From Bacteroidales bacterium (GTDB lineage: Bacteria > Bacteroidota > Bacteroidia > Bacteroidales > JAGOPY01), in contig JAGOPY010000009.1 in assembly GCA_017991835.1 (NCBI GenBank), forward strand, positions 80,861 to 144,860: DNA of 64,000 bases. The letters run 5' to 3'. The position numbers and the translations under genes were made by a program. Under the pieces are notes generated by a model. The model worked only from the letters and a program-made list of their open reading frames with translations, did not search any database and was not told the DNA's origin. The first letter of the stretch is position 1. Each line of letters opens with the position of its first letter. Shown here one piece after another: positions 8,498-17,170 of the stretch.

Positions 8498-9557
8498 CCT
8501 TCCGCTTGTTAAACCTCCAGTAAAGCTTAAGGAAAATACCGAGTCTTTTATTCAGCGTATTCCTCCATTTGTAAGGAAGATGATCTCCCATCCGGATCAG
8601 CCGGTACATCAATGAGGCATAAACCAGTGTCGGGAGTATCCACAGGTATAGAAATATATTGAAGGAAGGATATTGCCTCCCGTAGCCGGCTTTTTCCGCC
8701 GTTTTGCCGGCAACCAGGTCGGCGACACGGATCTGGTGTGGCGTCATCTGCTTTTTCCAGAGCTCCATCCGGTCGGTGGAAATAGGGTTGAACAAACTTT
8801 TATGCACAATGGCTATTTCTTCCGAACCGGCATAAGACCTTTCGACTTCCTCTTTTTTCTCATAAAAACTGAGAACATGCGGATCAAAATCAAGCTCCAG
8901 GAACGCACAGGCATCTCTGAACGTCTTTTCAGGATCAGTGGCCAGATCTTCGTATTTCATCGAATAAACCTGCCCCGGATGCTGTTTCTTCAATTTTTGC
9001 ATCAGCCTGTAAGCAAACTTCCACCGGTATATCACCAGCGGGACAACAGGCACTTCAAAATTCACATTGATCAGCGAAAGGTAATTGTCCCTGTAATCTC
9101 GGGTGATGTGAATGATTTTCGCATCGGGGAAGAGCCTGAGGATCCGGCCGGGATATAACGAATACGCCGGATTTTTATCCCCGATCATTCTGAGTTCTTC
9201 CTTACGGTAAACCGAACGGTAACTTAATTCCACCCGTTTTACCATTTCCCGGAAAGTAGTCTTCCCTTTTCCCGCAAGCAGATTCTGATAAAGTACTTCT
9301 TTGTCGACCAACCATTTATCAAAATAGCGTTGCCGATAAACATCTTCTGAAAATTCCCGGATCAGTTTTTCATCCCAGTCTATTTCTTTAAAATATTTTT
9401 TATAAAGGCTGATGATAAAAGGACATTCTGGAGGGATCAGCACGTGGGGATGCGCTTCAAAAAGAAGCCGGAGCAACGTGGTTCCGGAACGGGGCCTTCC
9501 GATAATAAAGAAGACCGGCAAGGTGGCAATGGCTTGATCTTCTATCCGCTGATCCAT
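8484..9557 (-). CDS. Sulfotransferase-family protein 1
   Basis: This 357-residue protein carries the PAPS 5'-phosphosulfate loop RPRSGTTLLR (21-30) and the 3'-phosphate motif IHITRDYRDNYLS, so it should transfer sulfate from PAPS to a hydroxyl or amine of a glycan or lipid. The ATG at 9557 lies inside the 3' end of the upstream flippase gene (16-bp overlap), indicating translational coupling. A paralogue lies at 13334-14383. The C-terminus contains a hydrophobic patch (FNIFLYLWILPTLVYASL), which may anchor it at the membrane. The acceptor is unknown; surrounding genes point to an envelope polysaccharide or glycolipid. Confidence 0.85.
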   Translation of the reverse strand: MDQRIEDQAIATLPVFFIIGRPRSGTTLLRLLFEAHPHVLIPPECPFIISLYKKYFKEIDWDEKLIREFSEDVYRQRYFDKWLVDKEVLYQNLLAGKGKTTFREMVKRVELSYRSVYRKEELRMIGDKNPAYSLYPGRILRLFPDAKIIHITRDYRDNYLSLINVNFEVPVVPLVIYRWKFAYRLMQKLKKQHPGQVYSMKYEDLATDPEKTFRDACAFLELDFDPHVLSFYEKKEEVERSYAGSEEIAIVHKSLFNPISTDRMELWKKQMTPHQIRVADLVAGKTAEKAGYGRQYPSFNIFLYLWILPTLVYASLMYRLIRMGDHLPYKWRNTLNKRLGIFLKLYWRFNKRKVKPL

Positions 9558-10840
9558 TTTTTCGCTCTCTTAAGGAAGTCAAAATCACTTTTCTGGTATG
9601 CAAATATCTGCAAAACAGGCATCTTTACAATTTTTGAGTACACAAAAATATAAACCAGCGTTCCCAGGGTATAGCTGGCATTGGTAGCCATAACCGCGCC
9701 GAATGAACCCCACAGCGGGATCCACCAGAGGTTAAGCAGAATGTTCAGGATGAGTGCCGGGGCAAATACATAGATTGAAATCTGCGGTTTCCCGATTCCC
9801 GAGAGGCGGCTGTTCAGCACCCGGTAAATGCTGATGAAAATGATCCCCGGGAGAATAAACTGAACTGTGGTGATACTCTGCCGGAACTTTTCCCCCCAAA
9901 TCGCCGGCACGATCCAGGGAGATATTACAAAGAGCACGACAGAGGCGAGGAAAACCGCAAGCAAAGCCACCCTGACGAGCCGGGCACTGATCCTGTTGAT
10001 CATCTGCTGATCGTCGGCATTGGCCGTCCGGCTCATCAGCACCACGCCGATAGCCAGCGGCAGTTGCCATAGCTTCTCGGCGATGGAAACGCCCAGCGAA
10101 TAAAATCCAACTTCCTCCATCGTAGAGAGTTTCTGCAACAGCAAAATATCGATCCGGTAATTCAACTGGATGATACCGAAGGATGTGGCAAACAGCACGC
10201 CCATCGACAATAAGCTTTTCAACACTTCGGGATGGAATTTTAACCGGATTCCGATGTCTCTCCTGATCACAAAAAGTGCCCAGGTTGAAATAGTAGCCTG
10301 TGAGGCCAGCAGGCTTATCAGGGCGCCTTTGATGCCCCAGCCCAGAAGCCAGACAAAAACCAGGACTGCCAGCAGATTCAGGAATTCGGCGAACCAGTTG
10401 ATGAAATTTGACCGGCTGATTTGCTCACGACCGAGGAATATCCCGCCGAAATAAGCCATAGCCAGCCGGAAAGGCAGGGAGAGCAGTACGAGGATGATGT
10501 AAAGTCCTGTAAACGATTCTTCATCCATGATCAGGTAACCAAGGGCGGTTATCAGTATGCCCAGCATGGATGTCATAACCAGTATCAAAACCACACTGCC
10601 GGCTATTTCACCGGGTTCATACTGTTTTCGCCCAATATGAAAAATGGAAGAGGCCCTCATGCCCAGTTGGGCAAAGCTGACGACAACCAGCGGCAAGACC
10701 AGGATGGCCGAATAAATCCCAAAATTTTCCGGGCCCAGATTCCTTGAAAGGACTATGCTTGACAGTAGCCCTGCCGTGATCAGGAAGATCCTTGTGGCCA
10801 CTACCCCCGTGACGTCCCGCAGAAGGCTTCGTTTTGACAT
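9542..10840 (-). CDS. Polysaccharide flippase (Wzx/MATE-like, MOP superfamily)
   Basis: This 432-residue polytopic protein begins with the RSLLRDVTGVVATRIFLI-type N-terminus of oligosaccharide flippases. It has about 12 hydrophobic segments spread along its length and a charged central loop. It would move a lipid-linked glycan across the inner membrane. A -7 box (TACCTTTG) ends 4 nt from the ATG, predicting a leaderless transcript that continues into sulfotransferase 1 through the 16-bp overlap. This pairing suggests that sulfation and export act on the same glycan (inference). Confidence 0.85.
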   Translation of the reverse strand: MSKRSLLRDVTGVVATRIFLITAGLLSSIVLSRNLGPENFGIYSAILVLPLVVVSFAQLGMRASSIFHIGRKQYEPGEIAGSVVLILVMTSMLGILITALGYLIMDEESFTGLYIILVLLSLPFRLAMAYFGGIFLGREQISRSNFINWFAEFLNLLAVLVFVWLLGWGIKGALISLLASQATISTWALFVIRRDIGIRLKFHPEVLKSLLSMGVLFATSFGIIQLNYRIDILLLQKLSTMEEVGFYSLGVSIAEKLWQLPLAIGVVLMSRTANADDQQMINRISARLVRVALLAVFLASVVLFVISPWIVPAIWGEKFRQSITTVQFILPGIIFISIYRVLNSRLSGIGKPQISIYVFAPALILNILLNLWWIPLWGSFGAVMATNASYTLGTLVYIFVYSKIVKMPVLQIFAYQKSDFDFLKRAKKWISG

Positions 10841-10844
10841 GGCG

Positions 10845-10852
10845 CAAAGGTA
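10845..10852 (-). promoter_or_regulatory. -7 box TACCTTTG of the flippase gene
   Basis: The minus strand reads TACCTTTG, a perfect TAnnTTTG match with 4 nt between its end and the ATG at 10840. The resulting mRNA would be leaderless. Confidence 0.6.
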
Positions 10853-10901
10853 ATTTTTTTGAAGCTATGTTTCCCGGGCTGAATGCCTTGATGAAAATAC
10901 T

Positions 10902-10909
10902 TACATTTG
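10902..10909 (+). promoter_or_regulatory. -7 box TACATTTG of the MBOAT gene
   Basis: TACATTTG matches the -7 consensus and lies 21 nt upstream of the ATG at 10931. It overlaps the TTG at 10907, arguing against that codon as the start. Confidence 0.55.
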
Positions 10910-10930
10910 CGGCCTAATATTCAGTTGCTC

Positions 10931-12382
10931 ATGCTGTTTAACTCGGTCGATTACCTCCTGTTCCTACCCCTGGTTACGGCATTGTACTTTGTTATTCCGG
11001 TCAAATGGCGCTGGGCCTTTTTGCTGCTTGCCAGTTACTTTTTCTACATGTGCTGGAAAGCGGAATATGCTATCCTTATTCTCTTCACTACCCTGGTCGA
11101 CTATTTTGTCGCCCTGAAAATGGATTCTCTTTCAACAAGGCGGCAGAAAAAACCCTATCTCATCCTGAGCCTGGCCGCTAACCTGGGCATGCTGGCCGGT
11201 TTCAAGTACCTGAACTTCTTTTCGGAAAGCGTGAATTTTGCGATGGCGGGTTTGGACCTGCCGGGCAGGGTACCCATAATGGACATTCTGCTGCCGGTCG
11301 GTATCTCTTTTTACATCTTTCAATCGCTCAGTTATACGGTCGATGTTTACCGGGGGACGACGAAAGCCGAGAGGCATGCAGGGAAATTCGCCCTGTATGT
11401 TTCCTTTTTCCCGCAATTGGTGGCAGGACCTATCGAACGATCCAACAATCTCCTCCCCCAGGTCAACCACCCGCAGGCTTTCAGCCAGGTGCGGCTGGTC
11501 AGCGGATTGAAGCTCATTGCCTGGGGATTCTTTAAAAAAGTGGTCATCGCCGACCGGCTGGGGGTATTTGTCAGTTATGTCTATGAAAATCCGGACGAAC
11601 ACAAAGGAATTACGATTCTCCTGGCTACGGTCCTTTTTGCATTTCAACTTTATGGAGATTTTTCGGGGTATACCGACATTGCGCGCGGTTCGGCCCGGAT
11701 TCTCGGTTATGACCTGATGATCAACTTCAACCGTCCAATGATCGCCCGATCGCTCAGGGACTTCTGGAACCGCTGGCATATATCGCTCACTACCTGGTTC
11801 CGGGATTATCTCCTGTACTCCATACCGTATGTGAAAAACAAAAAAGTCATGGTTTCGCTGATGTACCGAAACCTGGTCATAACCTACCTGCTTATGGGAT
11901 TATGGCATGGCGCCGCATGGACTTTCGTGATCTTTGGCCTGTTTCACGGAATCCTGCTGGTGCTGGAGAATATTACCGAAAATTACCGGCTGAGGTTCTT
12001 CCGCTGGACCGGAATTTCCCGGTTTCCGGTGGTGCAGACAACCCTCGGAATGGTCGCTACGTTCATCCTGCTCGTCTTTTCCCTGTTCTTCTTCCGTGCC
12101 GGCAGCATCGAAAACAGCTTCTTACTGATTTCAAATGCATTTGACTTCAGCACCTTCAAACAAACCATCGGTTACATCATCAGGAACAATGAATTGATTT
12201 TTGGGATATTGATGGTAATCATCTTATTGACCATTGAATATTTTCATGAAAAATACAACCTGGTAAAGGTGGTGCTTTCCAGGCCAACAGTCATACGTTG
12301 GGCATTATATGCAGGATTCGTGATTTTCATCCTCTTCTTCGGTGTGCTTTACAAACAAAAATTTATCTATTTCCAGTTCTGA
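10931..12382 (+). CDS. MBOAT-family O-acyltransferase (AlgI-like)
   Basis: This 483-residue membrane-bound O-acyltransferase starts with MLFNSVDYLLFLPL, the canonical AlgI-type N-terminus, which fixes the ATG at 10931. The conserved motif MGLWHGAAWTF contains the invariant His326, and the preceding block (LRDFWNRWHISLTTWFRDYL) is diagnostic. About ten membrane segments are visible. MBOAT proteins of this group move acyl groups across the membrane to O-acetylate or acylate exopolysaccharides. The next gene, 6 bp downstream, encodes an SGNH-like protein, the usual periplasmic partner (compare AlgI/AlgJ and DltB/DltD). Acyl donor and glycan are unknown. Confidence 0.92.
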   Translation: MLFNSVDYLLFLPLVTALYFVIPVKWRWAFLLLASYFFYMCWKAEYAILILFTTLVDYFVALKMDSLSTRRQKKPYLILSLAANLGMLAGFKYLNFFSESVNFAMAGLDLPGRVPIMDILLPVGISFYIFQSLSYTVDVYRGTTKAERHAGKFALYVSFFPQLVAGPIERSNNLLPQVNHPQAFSQVRLVSGLKLIAWGFFKKVVIADRLGVFVSYVYENPDEHKGITILLATVLFAFQLYGDFSGYTDIARGSARILGYDLMINFNRPMIARSLRDFWNRWHISLTTWFRDYLLYSIPYVKNKKVMVSLMYRNLVITYLLMGLWHGAAWTFVIFGLFHGILLVLENITENYRLRFFRWTGISRFPVVQTTLGMVATFILLVFSLFFFRAGSIENSFLLISNAFDFSTFKQTIGYIIRNNELIFGILMVIILLTIEYFHEKYNLVKVVLSRPTVIRWALYAGFVIFILFFGVLYKQKFIYFQF

Positions 12383-12388
12383 TAAGGC

Positions 12389-13381
12389 ATGACGAAAAAA
12401 TTCACGATACGGATCCTGTTGTTCCTCGCCATCCTGGCGGGCCTGAACTTCGTCATCGATTGGGCTTTCAAATCGTTTTCCGCGCACAGATGGGTCAATC
12501 TGAAGATGGATGAGCAGTTCGGCGAATACGACGGAACACTGACGTGGCTTGCCATGGGGAATTCGCATAACTGCGTCAACACGCGTATCCTCGACAACAG
12601 TTTTAATTACGGTTCTCCCGGGGAAAATTACATCAGGACCTACTACAAGCTGAAATATATCCTCGAAAAGACAGGCCATAAGCCGGAATATCTTTTGCTC
12701 CAGGCCGATATTTCCAGTTTCGGACCAAAAATATCCAACCGTTATGAATACAATTACTACTGGATAAAGTATGTGGATTACCTTGAACTGGCAAGGATCA
12801 AAAACGACAGGGATATCATCAATTACTGGATTGAAGGGAAGTTTTTTTCGTACGCCGGCAACTACAAGGATTTCTGGTTATCGATCGTGTACCGGATCAA
12901 AATGAAGGAGGTAAACATGTTTCGCGGATACCGTGAACACAGGGATTACCGGAATTTTGCCGATGTGCCTGATCGTCAGAAAGTAGCCTGGGACAAGGCG
13001 CAAATGATCCTGACCCGAAATGAGGCCCTGGATCCGGCCATCCGGGTATATTTTGATATGATCATGCAGTTGTGCCGGGAGCACCAGGTGAAAGTGCTGC
13101 TGATCCGTTTTCCCGAAGCAAAAGAGTTTTACGAAGAACAAGAAAGATTGGTACCGGTCGGAAAATTGTATGAGGAGGTTACCGCAATAGCTGAAAAGTA
13201 TATGGTTTTCAATGGGATTCTGGATTATCACGATATGTTTTTTGAACATCCGGAGTACTTTTTTGACCCGGACCATCTCAATGTTAAAGGATCGGACCTT
13301 TTTACCGAAAAACTGGCCGAAGACCTTAAAAAGTTAACTTCTTTTCGTCCTCTTGAATTTAGCAGCCATCCTGGCCAGTAG
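12389..13381 (+). CDS. SGNH-hydrolase-like membrane-anchored partner of the MBOAT
   Basis: This 330-residue protein has one N-terminal membrane anchor (about 8-26) and an extracytoplasmic domain. The block MGNSHN (56-61) supplies a candidate nucleophile Ser59, and DPDHLN near the C-terminus supplies Asp293 and His296, giving the SGNH/DltD-AlgX arrangement of catalytic residues. It follows the MBOAT gene by 6 bp and is surely co-transcribed. The inferred role is to pass the exported acyl group to a glycan hydroxyl. Its last 48 bp overlap the 3' end of the convergent sulfotransferase gene. Specific family assignment is by motif and context only. Confidence 0.72.
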   Translation: MTKKFTIRILLFLAILAGLNFVIDWAFKSFSAHRWVNLKMDEQFGEYDGTLTWLAMGNSHNCVNTRILDNSFNYGSPGENYIRTYYKLKYILEKTGHKPEYLLLQADISSFGPKISNRYEYNYYWIKYVDYLELARIKNDRDIINYWIEGKFFSYAGNYKDFWLSIVYRIKMKEVNMFRGYREHRDYRNFADVPDRQKVAWDKAQMILTRNEALDPAIRVYFDMIMQLCREHQVKVLLIRFPEAKEFYEEQERLVPVGKLYEEVTAIAEKYMVFNGILDYHDMFFEHPEYFFDPDHLNVKGSDLFTEKLAEDLKKLTSFRPLEFSSHPGQ

Positions 13382-14383
13382 CAAAGGCCCTTTGCTCAGC
13401 ACCTTTTGCCTGAAGCGGTAAGGCATACGGTCGATGATCCCTGTCATGAAATAGAGGAACCGGGCATAGCATACCCCGGGCAGGGCCTGTAAACCGGTCA
13501 GTATGCCGAACCCACGGTAATCTCTTTCATAACCCGCTTTATCCGCATATTTTCCCGCTACCATATCGGCGATCCTCACCTGCCGCTGGCTCATCGATTG
13601 TTTCCAAAGCCCTATCCTGCTGGTATTGACCGGATTAAAAAGACTTTTATGATGCTTTTTCAGGATGACCGCAGGGTATGTTTCTTCGGCTTTGCTTTTC
13701 ATCTTATAAAAATCGAAGACCTCGGGAACATACGGTAAGCCAAGAAATTCACAAACCCCGCGCAGTTGCGGCTCCGGCTCGCTGACCAGATCTTCATAGC
13801 GAAGCAGGTAGAACGATTCAGGGTATTTTTTACCGGCTTCAAGGGCTTTTTTATAAAAATATTTCCACTTATAAACGACTACTGATACGATAGGAAGCTC
13901 GAAATCGACATTTTTCACCGAATGGAAATTATCCCTGTAATCCCGGAGAATATAAATGAATTTCGCATCCGGGAAGATCTTCTTCAACCGGTCGTAGTAA
14001 ATTGAATAACCGGGATTTTTATCCCCTATCATCCTGATCTCTTCTTTAGGGTAGAAGGAGATGTGGTTCAGATAAACAACCCGGCAAACAGATGCGTAGG
14101 TGGTGGGCCCTGCACAGGCCAGCAGATCGGCCCTTAGCTTATCATGGTCGATATGCCAGGATTTGAATTGCCATTGTTCCAGCAGCTCGGAGTAAAAATG
14201 TTCCAGGGTTTCCATGTTCCAGTGTTCCAGGGTGCCGTACTTTGGGTATAAGTTGATCATAAACTGGCATTCCCATGGAATCTGGACATTGGGATGGGCG
14301 TCCATCAGCGACCGGAGCAGCGTGGTACCCGTCCGGGGCCGGCCCAGGATAAAGAAAAACGGAAGCTGAGATTTATTTTCCAT
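13334..14383 (-). CDS. Sulfotransferase-family protein 2
   Basis: This 349-residue paralogue of the sulfotransferase at 8484-9557 has the 5' loop GRPRTGTTLLRS (14-25) and the 3' motif YILRDYRDNFHS. The ATG at 14383 is chosen over an upstream start because a -7 box lies at 14401-14408, so transcription begins downstream of the longer frame's start. Residues about 51-62 (rich in Leu/Glu/His/Trp/Asn/Met) are encoded by four octamers at 14199-14230; paralogue 1 has an ordinary helix there, so the array sits in a tolerant position. The last 48 bp overlap the SGNH gene. The acceptor is unknown. Confidence 0.85.
   Translation of the reverse strand: MENKSQLPFFFILGRPRTGTTLLRSLMDAHPNVQIPWECQFMINLYPKYGTLEHWNMETLEHFYSELLEQWQFKSWHIDHDKLRADLLACAGPTTYASVCRVVYLNHISFYPKEEIRMIGDKNPGYSIYYDRLKKIFPDAKFIYILRDYRDNFHSVKNVDFELPIVSVVVYKWKYFYKKALEAGKKYPESFYLLRYEDLVSEPEPQLRGVCEFLGLPYVPEVFDFYKMKSKAEETYPAVILKKHHKSLFNPVNTSRIGLWKQSMSQRQVRIADMVAGKYADKAGYERDYRGFGILTGLQALPGVCYARFLYFMTGIIDRMPYRFRQKVLSKGPLLLARMAAKFKRTKRS
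14199..14230. repeat. Octamer array (TGTTCCAG) inside sulfotransferase 2
   Basis: Four 8-bp units read TGTTCCAG, GGTTTCCA, TGTTCCAG, TGTTCCAG on the + strand. They are translated on the minus strand within sulfotransferase 2 and keep its frame open. Confidence 0.8.
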
Positions 14384-14400
14384 CAATAAACTAAAACAGG

Positions 14401-14408
14401 CAAAAGTA
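14401..14408 (-). promoter_or_regulatory. -7 box TACTTTTG of sulfotransferase 2
   Basis: The minus strand reads TACTTTTG, a perfect consensus match 17 nt upstream of the ATG at 14383. It decides the start codon of this gene. Confidence 0.6.
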
Positions 14409-14440
14409 ACCCCTTTTCGCAAATGCTGTGCAAATATGCT

Positions 14441-14448
14441 TATTTTCG
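14441..14448 (+). promoter_or_regulatory. Possible -7 box TATTTTCG of the wecE-like gene
   Basis: TATTTTCG differs from TAnnTTTG at one position and lies 28 nt before the ATG at 14477. It forms a divergent pair with the box at 14401-14408. Confidence 0.35.
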
Positions 14449-14476
14449 CAACACCTTAATCCTTAAGTTGATTTCG

Positions 14477-15604
14477 ATGGAAGTTGTTTTCAATAAGCCG
14501 TTTATCACGGGGCGCGAAACGCATCATCTCGCCCGGATAGCGCTGTCGGGAAAATTATCGGGAAATGGGGCCTATACAAGGATATGCCATGATTTTTTCG
14601 AAAAACGGTTCGGTTTCCGGAAAACACTTTTGACCACTTCCTGCACGGATGCCCTGGAAATGGCCGCTATTCTTTGTGAGATCAGCCCCGGCGACGAGGT
14701 GATCATGCCGTCGTACACCTTCGTGTCGTCGGCCAACGCGTTCATTCTCAGGGGCGCCGTTATCCGTTTTGCCGATACCGGCCCCGATTATCCCAACATC
14801 AGCCCTGCTGAAATCCGGCGGCTGATCACGGAGAAGACGCGGGCCATCCTGGTGGTGCATTACGGCGGTGTGGCCTGCGAAATGGACGAGATCATGGAGA
14901 TCGCCCGGGAGCGCAACCTGCTGGTCGTGGAGGATGCCGCTCATGCAGTCGACAGCTTTTACAAAGGCAAACCGCTCGGCAGTATCGGTCATTTCGGAAC
15001 ATTTTCTTTCCATGAAACGAAAAACATTATTTGCGGCGAGGGGGGCATGCTGGCCATCAACGACGAACGGTTCGTCCGCCGGGCCGAGATCATCTGGGAG
15101 AAAGGGACCGACCGCGCCGCTTTTTATCGCGGGGAAGTGAACAAGTACGGATGGAAAGACATCGGGTCGTCTTTTCTGCCCAGTGAAATCACGGCCGGCA
15201 TGCTCTATGCCCAGCTCGAAGCGTTCGAATCCATTCAAAACGCCCGGAAAGCGCTCTGGTCGAAGTATTATTCGGCTTTAAAACCGCTGCACGATACAGG
15301 AAAGGTCATGCTGCCGGAGGTCCCGGAATACGCTACGATTAACGGCAATATGTTTTATATCCTGGCCGGCAGTCCTTCGGAGAGGGATGCCCTGATGGAT
15401 TTCCTTAAAAGCAAAGGGATCCAGGCCGTTTTCCATTACCTCCCGCTGCATTCGAGTGATTATTACCGGGATAAACACGATGGCAGCGACCTCCCGAATA
15501 CCCGCAAATTTTCCGGTTGTATTATCCGCCTTCCGTTTTTTAATGAGATGAAAGAGGAGGAGGTGAATTACGTGGTGGAAGAGATGAACAGGTTTTTCAG
15601 ATAA
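14477..15604 (+). CDS. wecE: WecE-type dTDP-4-oxo-6-deoxyhexose aminotransferase
   Basis: This 375-residue DegT/DnrJ/EryC1/StrS PLP enzyme resembles E. coli WecE (RffA) along its whole length, including SGKLSGNGAYTR, GDEVIMPSYTFVS, HYGGVACEMD and FSFHETKN with the PLP lysine K182. WecE makes dTDP-4-amino-4,6-dideoxygalactose from dTDP-4-keto-6-deoxyglucose and glutamate. The ATG at 14477 is preferred over the one at 14423 because family members start a few residues before FNKPFITG. It is the only recognisable nucleotide-sugar enzyme of the 1-15.6 kb locus; the dTDP-glucose synthesis genes are not in the window. Product stereochemistry is inferred from family only. Confidence 0.88.
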   Translation: MEVVFNKPFITGRETHHLARIALSGKLSGNGAYTRICHDFFEKRFGFRKTLLTTSCTDALEMAAILCEISPGDEVIMPSYTFVSSANAFILRGAVIRFADTGPDYPNISPAEIRRLITEKTRAILVVHYGGVACEMDEIMEIARERNLLVVEDAAHAVDSFYKGKPLGSIGHFGTFSFHETKNIICGEGGMLAINDERFVRRAEIIWEKGTDRAAFYRGEVNKYGWKDIGSSFLPSEITAGMLYAQLEAFESIQNARKALWSKYYSALKPLHDTGKVMLPEVPEYATINGNMFYILAGSPSERDALMDFLKSKGIQAVFHYLPLHSSDYYRDKHDGSDLPNTRKFSGCIIRLPFFNEMKEEEVNYVVEEMNRFFR

Positions 15605-15613
15605 TCTCAAAAG

Positions 15614-17128
15614 TTATTTCAATCTCTTCAGCGCCCTGGAAGCCATCTCCCTGATCCCTTCGGTGGTATGTGAAGTTGAATAAACTCCGATACATTTCTC
15701 ATACCAATCTACAGCCTTTGCAGAATCCTTGCTCTCTTCATAGATTTTCCCCAGGTACAGCGCCGAACGGCAGGCAAAGGTATGCGGAAGCTTTGCACCC
15801 AGGTCATAGCAGGCAGTAAGTTCCCGGATCGCTTCATCCTGGCGGCCCGACAACTGCAGGATACGTCCTTTCCGGTAGAGAAACTCCAGCCGGAAAGGAG
15901 GTGTGTTCATTTCATCCGGCGTGATGGCCAGCAGCACCTGCATAGCTTCATTAAAATAACCGCCGTCGCACAGCAGCCGGGCCCTGAGCAAACCGGGGTG
16001 CGGGTCGCAACCGGTGCGGCTCTCCAGCACGGCTTCCTGGTCGCGGTCACGCAGCTCCTGCCCCACCCTGCCGGTCATTTCCCTGTATTCTCTGTACCTC
16101 TCCATATCTCCGTGAACCAGGAAATGAAACGATAACCGGTTACAAACATCTTTCTTGTAATCAAGCCCCGGGAATTCATCCAGGTATTTCTGCAGGTAAA
16201 CCGCTGCGTCGGGCTCCAGGTGATTGAGTTTGCACCGGCCGGTGATGTAGTCAAGGTGATAAAAATTAACCTGCAGGTCCTCCCGGCGAATATCGGATAA
16301 AAGACTCAGTGCCAGGTCATTCCGGTAGGTGTAGGTAGCGGCGCTGGCATAAAGGTATTTCACCAGCGTTTTCGATTGCATGGATTCCGGCTGGCCCGCC
16401 AGGAAAGCAAAGCCTTCCGGCTCCCCCCAGGTCAGCTTGTAACCCAGCGCGGCCATCATTACCCCTTCCTCGGCAAAACCGGGAGTGGCCGCGGCATCGT
16501 CGCAATACTGCCTGAGCTGGAAAAGCCCGAGCTCTGCATTGCCCGAATAACCGAACATGTCGGCAGCCCAACGCATAAATGGCGGAATATAATCGAGAAT
16601 GATATTGAAAATACCCGTCAGCTTCCGGTTCTGCCAAAAATCGGGATATTTCTGGCGGTGCTCCCTGGTCTTCCGGTAGGAACTCATCAGCTTGGTTGCC
16701 CCTCCAAAACGGGAACCGTATTTGATCTGGGCCAGCCCGGTGTGAAAAAGGATCTCGGCCTGCAGCCACCTGTTATCCGGGGAACCGTCGTCCAGTTTAT
16801 TCATCCGGTCCATCCGGTCTTCAAAATTATCTATCAGCCGCTCATACAGTTCTTCTTCTTCCGTGACGATCAGTTCGATCGCATCGGCATAATGTTCAAG
16901 GAAAATAGCATAGCCATTATCAGGATGAACCGTCTTTTCATTGGCGATAAAAACCCTTGCATCCCTGAACTTAAGATCCAGGATAGACTGCATAGCCTGC
17001 CGGCAATTGGAATTATAATCATAGCGGGCAAAAGCCTGAAAAGATATAAGCAGGAATGCGACCGAAAGAAGGTATGTAACAATTGACAGGTTCCGGGAAA
17101 AAATGAAATTATTCAGACCCATAGTCAT
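15614..17128 (-). CDS. Secreted tetratricopeptide-repeat protein, function unknown
   Basis: This 504-residue protein has an N-terminal signal-like hydrophobic segment (about 13-32, ending near QAFARYD) and a helical body with TPR-like repeats. The clearest are at the C-terminus (RLEFLYRKGRILQLSGRQDEAI, then SALYLGKIYEESKDSAKAVDWYEKCI). A second ATG two codons in is equally possible. It lies 43 bp downstream of the TMTC-like TPR gene on the same strand and may be co-transcribed. TPRs imply protein-protein contact; no enzymatic motif is visible. Export to the periplasm or outer membrane is inferred. Confidence 0.75.
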   Translation of the reverse strand: MTMGLNNFIFSRNLSIVTYLLSVAFLLISFQAFARYDYNSNCRQAMQSILDLKFRDARVFIANEKTVHPDNGYAIFLEHYADAIELIVTEEEELYERLIDNFEDRMDRMNKLDDGSPDNRWLQAEILFHTGLAQIKYGSRFGGATKLMSSYRKTREHRQKYPDFWQNRKLTGIFNIILDYIPPFMRWAADMFGYSGNAELGLFQLRQYCDDAAATPGFAEEGVMMAALGYKLTWGEPEGFAFLAGQPESMQSKTLVKYLYASAATYTYRNDLALSLLSDIRREDLQVNFYHLDYITGRCKLNHLEPDAAVYLQKYLDEFPGLDYKKDVCNRLSFHFLVHGDMERYREYREMTGRVGQELRDRDQEAVLESRTGCDPHPGLLRARLLCDGGYFNEAMQVLLAITPDEMNTPPFRLEFLYRKGRILQLSGRQDEAIRELTACYDLGAKLPHTFACRSALYLGKIYEESKDSAKAVDWYEKCIGVYSTSHTTEGIREMASRALKRLK

Positions 17129-17170
17129 TGTATATAGTTCATTTCCCGAAACTTAAAATCAAAGCCAGAA

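Noticed and set aside
8484..14383. The two sulfotransferases as recombination-derived identical copies
   Set aside because: They share motifs but differ throughout, so they are old paralogues rather than a recent duplication.
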